Both the position numbers and the translations under genes were made by a program. This document shows positions 57,736 to 64,000 of a DNA stretch of 64,000 bases, piece by piece. Location: contig NC_045132.1 in the NCBI RefSeq assembly GCF_007655135.1, positions 25,414,354-25,478,353 on the forward strand. Direction: 5' to 3'. Under the pieces are notes generated by a model that saw only the letters and a program-made list of their open reading frames with translations, ran no database searches and was not told the origin of the DNA. This stretch comes from Punica granatum. Its lineage: Eukaryota; Streptophyta; Magnoliopsida; Myrtales; Lythraceae. Position 1 is the first letter of the stretch, and each line of letters begins with the position of its first letter.

Positions 57736-59734
57736 GTGGCAGTCCAACCTTACATTTGTGACATGAATAAGGCAGCCCCATGTTGTAAATTTCGGGAACG
57801 TGTGCCCAAAATGTGGTATAAATTAGTACCTGGTGGTGGGAACCCAATAAGCTTTATTAATTATATACGTTAATTTGTTTCGTTTGTACATATTTTTGCA
57901 GATTAGTTGCATGTAATCTAAATTGATCCGCGTCACCCACATGACGGATAAACAAGATTTTTCTTCATAATTTCATAGAGTGGTGGACCTATCCATATAA
58001 TGAAATCAAGCAACTCGACATTACATCCACTTGTTGGACAACTGATCAACTAAAGCGGATACAACTATTAAATAGCGATAACGATTTTTCTTATAAAATA
58101 TTTGGAGCATAAATCTTTTTTTTTCTTTTTTTTTTGGTTTTCCTTTTCTAGGTAAGTGGTTTAGCAGCCAAGAAAACCATAACAATTAACAAAAGGTAGC
58201 TTGAATTAGTTTATTTTACTAAAGTTGCTTGTACTTGTCATGGCTTCCAATTCCCATTCATATTATTAGCATTAAGTAACCAGCAATATATATATATATA
58301 TTAGCATTAAGTTAGGCTAATGGCTCAGGGGATGATTTAAGGATAATATTATTAATATGTGTTTTAATGGCATTAGTGCAAGTTAACCAGTTGACTCAAA
58401 AGACTTTGCCGACCTTAACACGTAGTTTGACCCATTTGAAGGAATCCATTTATTTATTATTATTTATTTTCATTTCTTCAATGGTCAAACTCATGCAAAA
58501 AATTGGTTGAATTACTTGTTATATATTTATGCTCAACGATTTTTTTTTCGTTAACTGTACTTTTTGTAAATAATAAGCATTATGGGCTGGTTCGAATTTA
58601 TTTTCTTTACATCTAAAAATTGGTTTTTCACTTTATTTTTATAGGGAAGGAGAGGTGCAATATTGGAGAAAACAATTGCAAATAGTTAAGGATTATTAGT
58701 ATTTTAAATGCATGAGAATTCCTTGGCATGTTTGCCGTTAGTTATATTAGGCTGCGCAAGCAACGGCCACCGGCAACCTGTGTCGGACCGTCGGTGATCT
58801 ATCGGAAAACAAGGTCCTCGATTCTTACATGCATTGATCTCTATTTTAATTTAACTAATCCATAATCTGTTAGATAATTGGGGACAAAATAATTATTTTC
58901 CTAGGAAACATCTTTGAGGTTTTCTAAAGAAACTAACAAACATAAAATTGAGACCGACCTACGTGAAATTTTCTCGATAATCTCTTCAAGATTCTCTATT
59001 TACTCGCTTGTTTTATGTTATGAGCTGTTAGATAATTACATACGAATAGTAAAGAGAAATTTTATGCAAGTATATATCTTATAAGGAGAATCGATGATCA
59101 CCTTCTTTACTAGGCGACGGACTACTAATCCGATACTTGAAACATGATTATATTGGTTTTTCAATAGACTTTTGACCCCCAGTCGGCACGCGTCAGCTGA
59201 AGGTCAAATCATTGCTCAGGTAATGTGTTTTATCGTATCATATAGCATTCACTAGGACGCAAAATGTGGACTTGTTATATATGTTAGTATACAAGGATTA
59301 GCTTCATTCTCTCTTTTTATTTTTTGATAAATGGATTAGCTTCATTCTCATAATTATGATTCTCGTATCCTAAGAAAATCCATCGCGTATCCTTATCCAC
59401 GAGCACCTAACATAACCCGTCACAGTTTAATTCCTAACCACATAGAGTGAAAACATCGATATCATATAGAATGAAAGAAATGATGGACTTCATTAACAAT
59501 TGCCTTCTCGAGACAATCCTAAGGCACGAATATGAAATATACATTAGACTCTCCCTGAAAATATATAAGCAATCGCGTTATGTTTCACTGATGATATTAA
59601 AGAGAATTTTATCTGCTATGCAGTTTGGGCCAGTAGAAATAACGAATCGAAATTTAGGTTTTGGTCCATATCACACGGCCGTTAGATATTTCATATGAAC
59701 CAAACTGAAATACTATTATGTATGTATACACTCA

Positions 59735-59870
59735 AAATGCATGTATGATAATTACAAGTATTTATTTGAAAAACTTGAAGTAAATTATGTAAAAAAGCAA
59801 GTAATTTACTTGAAAACATACATGTATTTTATGTGCATATATCATAATTCATACACGTATTTTCAACCAA
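59735..59870. repeat. Dispersed repeat member (relative at 57,105-57,265)
   Basis: Same ordered blocks as the partner 2.6 kb upstream. Probably remnants of a non-autonomous element. Confidence 0.35.
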
Positions 59871-60000
59871 ATGTATCATAGACTAATCCGAACAGAACGT
59901 TCTGAATGATTATGGTCATGTAGTAATTACCCGAATATTTTTTTTTTGGGTAAGAATTTATTGAATAATTTTTAATAGATTTCGTGGGCCCTACTTTCCC

Positions 60001-61489
60001 TCCACTCCTTGAAACGATAAAATTGGGGGGAGTTGTCTGTCATGTTCTAATCCTCAGCTCCCTCTCTCTCTCTGTCTCTCTGTCTCTGAGATAACTGTGT
60101 GCGGTTAAGTCTTTCTTTTCCTAACGGTTTCCTCTTCCGGCTCGTTTGCAGATTTCACGTCCAACAGCTTGGGTTGGGACAGAGACAGAGGTTGTGGGGA
60201 TTAATGTTGTTGGGATGGGTGAAGGAATAGGAATAAAATCGATCCATCGATTTGACTGATTGATTGATAGCATTACCATCAATAGCTCCAATAGCCACAC
60301 AAAAGTTATACCTTCCCAAGAAAACAAGACTCTCCCTTTAACCACAGCCGCCCATTCCCCCGCAATCACATTCATAAATAGTATCTCATAGCTCCGCTTG
60401 CTCTCTGCCCAACCCACCCACTACCCGTTTGTTGTTTTGCCCCATTGAGATAGCAACAGAGAAAACAGTCAGAGAGAGGTCCTTTGGGGTTCGTTGAATT
60501 CTTGTGGACTCGGGGAGCTGTAAAAGATTGGAATTTGGCCCCTGACTCCACAGTTCCTGATCCCTCTCTCCCCCTCAACGTCAAAACAACCAACGCCCAA
60601 ATCCTGTTTCAATCTGTTGGTTGCCTTGTCTTTTAAGGGGTGTGCAGTGTTGGGGGCAGATCTTTCGGTGGGGGGAAAGATCTCTGGCCCTCTTCCGATT
60701 CAGCCCCAACTACTCAGATCTGCCTCCTATATGTTTGTCTTGTCTAGGTGCTTTTGTGCAAAGAAAGATCCTTAATTTCAGAATATTTTGGGGGATTTGG
60801 GTCTCTGTATCTGGACTTTCGAGCATCTTTTCCTTGGATTTTTCATGTATGGACTGCCCCTGTATGAAATCTGGGTACCCCACTTCTTAGCAGCCTACTT
60901 TGCATTATTCATCCAAAGAAGACAAATTCTTTCCCCTTCATTGTAGTTCCTCCAGTTTGCCTTTCCAAGTTTTTGGATGACAGCTGTTGAGGATTTGTGT
61001 ACGATTGCCTACTTTATTGGAAGCCAACTCTAACTGCTACAGGAAAGAAAGAAGAAGAAGAAGAAGAATAAGAATAAGAGGAAAGATCTTCTTGTTAGCT
61101 TCTCTCGGCTGTGGATTGGCTAAGGTAGCTTCCCAGAAAGTTTGTCCCTTTGAGGTGTCCCCAATTAACATAACATTCATTTGTTCTGATTAGACCTCTT
61201 CACCTAGGAGGCCCACTGGCAGGGTTAGGTGGGCTTCATCGGGCTTATGTAAGAACCCATCATTTTATTTTTCCTCTTTGTGGAGAGATCCAGCTTCGCC
61301 ATTTTTTTCTTTAAGAGGAGCAGGCGGAAGGGAGGCGCATAGGCAAAGAGAAAATAACTCAGTTAAACCTCTTTCTCTCTCTCTCTCTCCCCCTCCATTG
61401 CTTTTCCACTATTGTTTCCTCTTGTCATCCTTTGCCTTATCATTTATGCCAAACTTGAGCTTGACCCACAAGAGAGCTCACCTTTTCTG
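60001..61489 (+). promoter_or_regulatory. Promoter and long 5' leader region of the F-box gene
   Basis: CT-rich tracts at about 60,060-60,085 and 61,371-61,391, a GAA-rich run at about 61,045-61,070, and several short upstream ATG frames. The transcription start and any 5' UTR intron cannot be fixed by eye. The last upstream frame (61446-61490) overlaps the main start codon. Confidence 0.4.
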
Positions 61490-61490
61490 A
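61446..61490 (+). promoter_or_regulatory. Overlapping upstream ORF (uORF) of the F-box gene
   Basis: ATG 61446 opens 14 codons (MPNLSLTHKRAHLF) and stops at TGA 61488-61490. The last base of that stop is the first base of the main ATG (TGATG). Such an overlap can limit or couple translation of the main frame. It depends on the leader being present in the mRNA. Confidence 0.55.
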
Positions 61491-63564
61491 TGCTACTTTA
61501 CTTCTTCTTCACTTGCCTTTCCTTCATCCTCTTTTTAAAATCCCTCCCTCTCAAGTCCCTACCCTCATGGGCAAGTGAGATAACACTTGTTTCTCTCTGG
61601 TGTTTGAAGGACTTGTCCATGCTTCCCTTCTCAAAGTTAGTAAATTTTGGCGTCTCTGGGAGTCACATGTGTCAAATACCCTCTAAGATGTCCCTAAAGA
61701 AGGCATGCCTCGGTCCCAAAGTAGAAAATATGGAGGACACTAATGAGGAGATGTCAGTGTTGGACTTGCCTGAATTGGCCTTGGAATGCATCCTTGAGAG
61801 GCTGCCACCGGGGGGACTTTTTAGCATGGCCAGTGTGTGCAGTTCTCTGAGGAAGAGGTGTGTGAGTGACTACCTTTGGGAAAGGCACATGAAGCAGAAA
61901 TGGGGCAGGGTTATTGGCCCAGCAGCTTATAGGGAGTGGAAGTGGTTCATTGCTACAAGAAGGGATTATGGAGGTCCTAAGCAGGGGAAGCAGAAGTGGT
62001 GGATGAAGCTTCTGACTGCCCTGCCTTTCTCATGGATCAGGTCCAGGCTTGATAACAGTGACAGGCAGAGGATTTCGCAGCCCACTGATTCAATCATGTC
62101 TTGGTACCTTGCCCTTGAGACTGGAAAGTTCTGGTTCCCTGCTCAGGTCTATAACCGCGAGGTATGTTTGATTTGATCATCTGCTCTAGGAACTTCCTTT
62201 CGGTTCTGATAGAAAATGTATAGATCTTGGAGATAGCTTTATCTCGCTAATTTGATAGATGACTAGAGGTTTGAGCACAATTTTCTTCTGATATTTGGGA
62301 TTTTATATGCCCCTTAATATAACCCAATTTTCTCCATCCACTTTGCAGAATGGGCACATCGGATTTATGCTGTCATGCTACGATGCAGAGCTCAGCTATG
62401 ATTCTCGAACTGACACCTTCCAGGCCAGGTAATCTAGTTTTATGGCTCCCCTGAAAGAAATTTCTTATTCTACTACAACAAGAGCAATGAATCGCAATCA
62501 TTATGATTAGTTCCTTCTGTGGTAACTGTTGGAAGATTAGGTGGTGCTTCTGAGAATTTTGTTCACCACGCCACATAGTTTTCAGCTAGATCTATGCAGT
62601 CAGTCGCTGAATTTCTTACTGTTTTGCTCTCAAATAGGTATCCACCACATGGAAGGAGAGCAGTTGCAATAGAAACTGGCGTGACATGGGATAGACTACG
62701 GGCGCCTCCAGTCGATACTACTCCTCACGATCTTCATATGTCTGACTGCTTGAGTGACTTGCGGCCTGGTGATCACATTGAGATACAGTGGAGAAGAAAC
62801 AAAGAATTCCCTTATGGTAATTTTCCCTTTCCCTTTTAGTTCCACCAGAAAAATCTCATTAAATTATTCCAGGTTTCTTATTGCATCCAGATGGATTTAT
62901 GGAGTAGGTTGTTTTAGTTCATTTCGACCGCTTCCATTCTCCGCTTCTATTCACTCTTCTTCTAGCTATACTGAATTTCCTAGAGTGAGAAAAGCGTAAA
63001 ACTAAAGCATTCAAGATGTCCTCAGAAATGGTGCTGCAACAGTGCAATATTCCCAAAAGATGCTTTCCATGTCCTGTTTTTGATTCTTTTGGAAAAAAAG
63101 CAATTACCTGAATTTGTCCAACTTTATTTAGCTACCATCGATGACTTGTCCCACATTATCAAGTTTCAATTGACCAAAAAAGGTGGAGATGGGCTAGCTG
63201 TATTATTTTTATATTAGCAATGAGTCCCCCTATTTTAGTTGAAAAATCTTTGTGCAGTTGTTGTAATGAATTGATAATTCTACTTAATCTACAAAACACA
63301 GCTCGGAAGCCGTGGGAGAATTGTTTGTGCTTCCACGCTTTCTTCATCTAAATTTCTTTTCTGACTGGTTGCAAGCCCACTGAACAAAGAATTTTCTATA
63401 ATCAACTGATGAAGATAGAGATCAAATTAAAAAAGAAAAGGAATGCTGCGATGATCTGGTGCTTGATCAGATGTAACATTCTATTTCAGGATGGTGGTAT
63501 GGCGTTGTCGGCCACTTGGAATCATGTGATGGGAATGAGAATTACTGTCGATGTCACAGCAGTG
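61490..63564 (+). CDS. F-box protein, At2g26850/At2g32560 type (3'-partial)
   Basis: Substrate-recognition subunit of an SCF ubiquitin ligase, by family. Exons 61490-62161, 62349-62428, 62638-62816 and 63490-63564. The last ends in phase 1 at a GT donor, and no continuation was found before the right edge, so the 3' end is outside the window (334 residues visible). ATG 61490 gives [16 protein letters not shown], a hydrophobic N-terminus suggesting a membrane anchor, as I recall in the Arabidopsis relatives. The F-box spans about residues 90-135: [39 protein letters not shown]. The conserved family domain follows: [98 protein letters not shown] and CRCHSS. The target is unknown. Confidence 0.88.
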
Positions 63565-64000
63565 GTGAGTCAATTGATTCTTTGCTTCTCTTATCTTTTC
63601 ACCTTGCACAAAGTTTATTCTTTTGTAATGTATGATTGCTCCGAGAAATCATCTTAACCTTCTCTATTTCATGGCCTCCTTCACTGACAAGGAATATAGT
63701 TGCCGTAAATGAACGATCTTTAATTTTTTCGAATAAAATACAACATGCTTTTGCAAAAATAGACGGATCTTTTTGGCCTTGGTCCCTTCAGTGCCAATTT
63801 TTTCCTTGGAAGGACCACCACTTCGGCCTATATGATTGGTCCCCCGGGACAAGTCATTGTCACCATGTCATATTTTTCCCCAACAAAGTGATAAGCTGTG
63901 TCTCAGTGGAATATCTATAGCCAACCACATTGAAAGAACTGAAATACTCCCCTATTGGCTTCTTTTCATAGCCCTAGTTGGAATCCTCCAATGTGGGGCT
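63565..64000 (+). other. Intron of the F-box gene running off the window
   Basis: Starts with GTGAGT directly after exon 4. No acceptor followed by family-like coding sequence is visible before base 64000. Confidence 0.6.

Larger units (their letters stand above)
53187..60000. other. Gene-poor, repeat-rich region
   Basis: About 6.8 kb without a gene I can support. It holds HSFB4 3' flank, GC-richer blocks of unknown origin (54,230-54,700), (AT)n runs at 55,051-55,076 and 57,086-57,107, an LTR-like remnant (55,780-56,220), short imperfect duplications (57,665-57,735) and a dispersed repeat pair (57,105-57,265 and 59,735-59,870). All frames here are short and lack protein character. Confidence 0.5.

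Noticed and set aside
53460..59700. Small ORFs across the right-hand gene desert
   Set aside because: Short, AT-driven compositions, no splice-supported continuity and no family motifs.
1..64000. CRISPR arrays, bacterial operons, prophage or plasmid origins
   Set aside because: No regularly spaced repeats or prokaryotic gene layout; the many introns show a plant nuclear locus.

Overview
This is nuclear DNA of a flowering plant. Genes are split by short GT-AG introns, the spacers are AT-rich and full of (AT)n, (GA)n and poly-A/T tracts, and every recognisable protein belongs to an angiosperm family (HPAT, CLT, STR12, CPK, HSFB, PYD2). Gene structures and spacing suit a compact eudicot genome. 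The species cannot be fixed from the sequence.

Layout, left to right. 1-1782: 3' part of an ABCG half-transporter (+). 2884-5100: hydroxyproline O-arabinosyltransferase, 8 coding exons (+). 5643-6189: unrecognised, frame-broken reading frame with 39-bp repeats (-). 7809-10300: non-specific phospholipase C, 5 exons with one GC-AG intron (-). 12793-16819: plastid CRT-like thiol transporter, 10 exons (+). 17809-19885: plastid parvulin-rhodanese protein of the STR12 type, 8 exons (+). 19965-20034: degenerate tRNA-Gly(GCC) (-). 20723-22883: CPK17/34-type calcium-dependent protein kinase, 7 exons (+). 24967-25453: 77-residue NOI/RIN4-like protein (+). 25833-30000 and 30787-34921: two complete 12-exon dihydropyrimidinase (PYD2) genes in head-to-tail tandem (-). 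36571-40804: ERI1-like DEDDh exonuclease with a C-terminal GRF zinc finger (-). 43878-47610: LAS1-like pre-rRNA endonuclease, 7 exons (+). 52059-53186: HSFB4-type heat-shock factor, 2 exons (+). 61490 to the right edge: F-box protein of the At2g26850 type, 3' end outside the window (+).

The genes are not a pathway cluster; neighbours have unrelated jobs. The only functional grouping is the PYD2 pair, a segmental duplication of about 5 kb units that carried its upstream region along. Gene-poor stretches (10.4-12.8, 41.1-43.8, 47.6-52.0 and 53.2-60 kb) hold microsatellites, a short 5'-truncated LINE-like insertion with a target-site duplication, an LTR-like remnant and small dispersed repeats.

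All exon joins were worked out by eye from reading-frame continuity, splice consensus and remembered family sequences; no alignment or expression data were available. I found no CRISPR array, biosynthetic cluster or convincing new multi-gene system. The observations most worth checking are the diverged PYD2 pair, the overlapping uORF stop/start at the F-box gene, the broken repeat-bearing ORF at 5.6-6.2 kb, the LINE-like insertion, the frame-split coding-like segment at 49.1-49.4 kb and the G15/C15 pair in the exonuclease gene intron.
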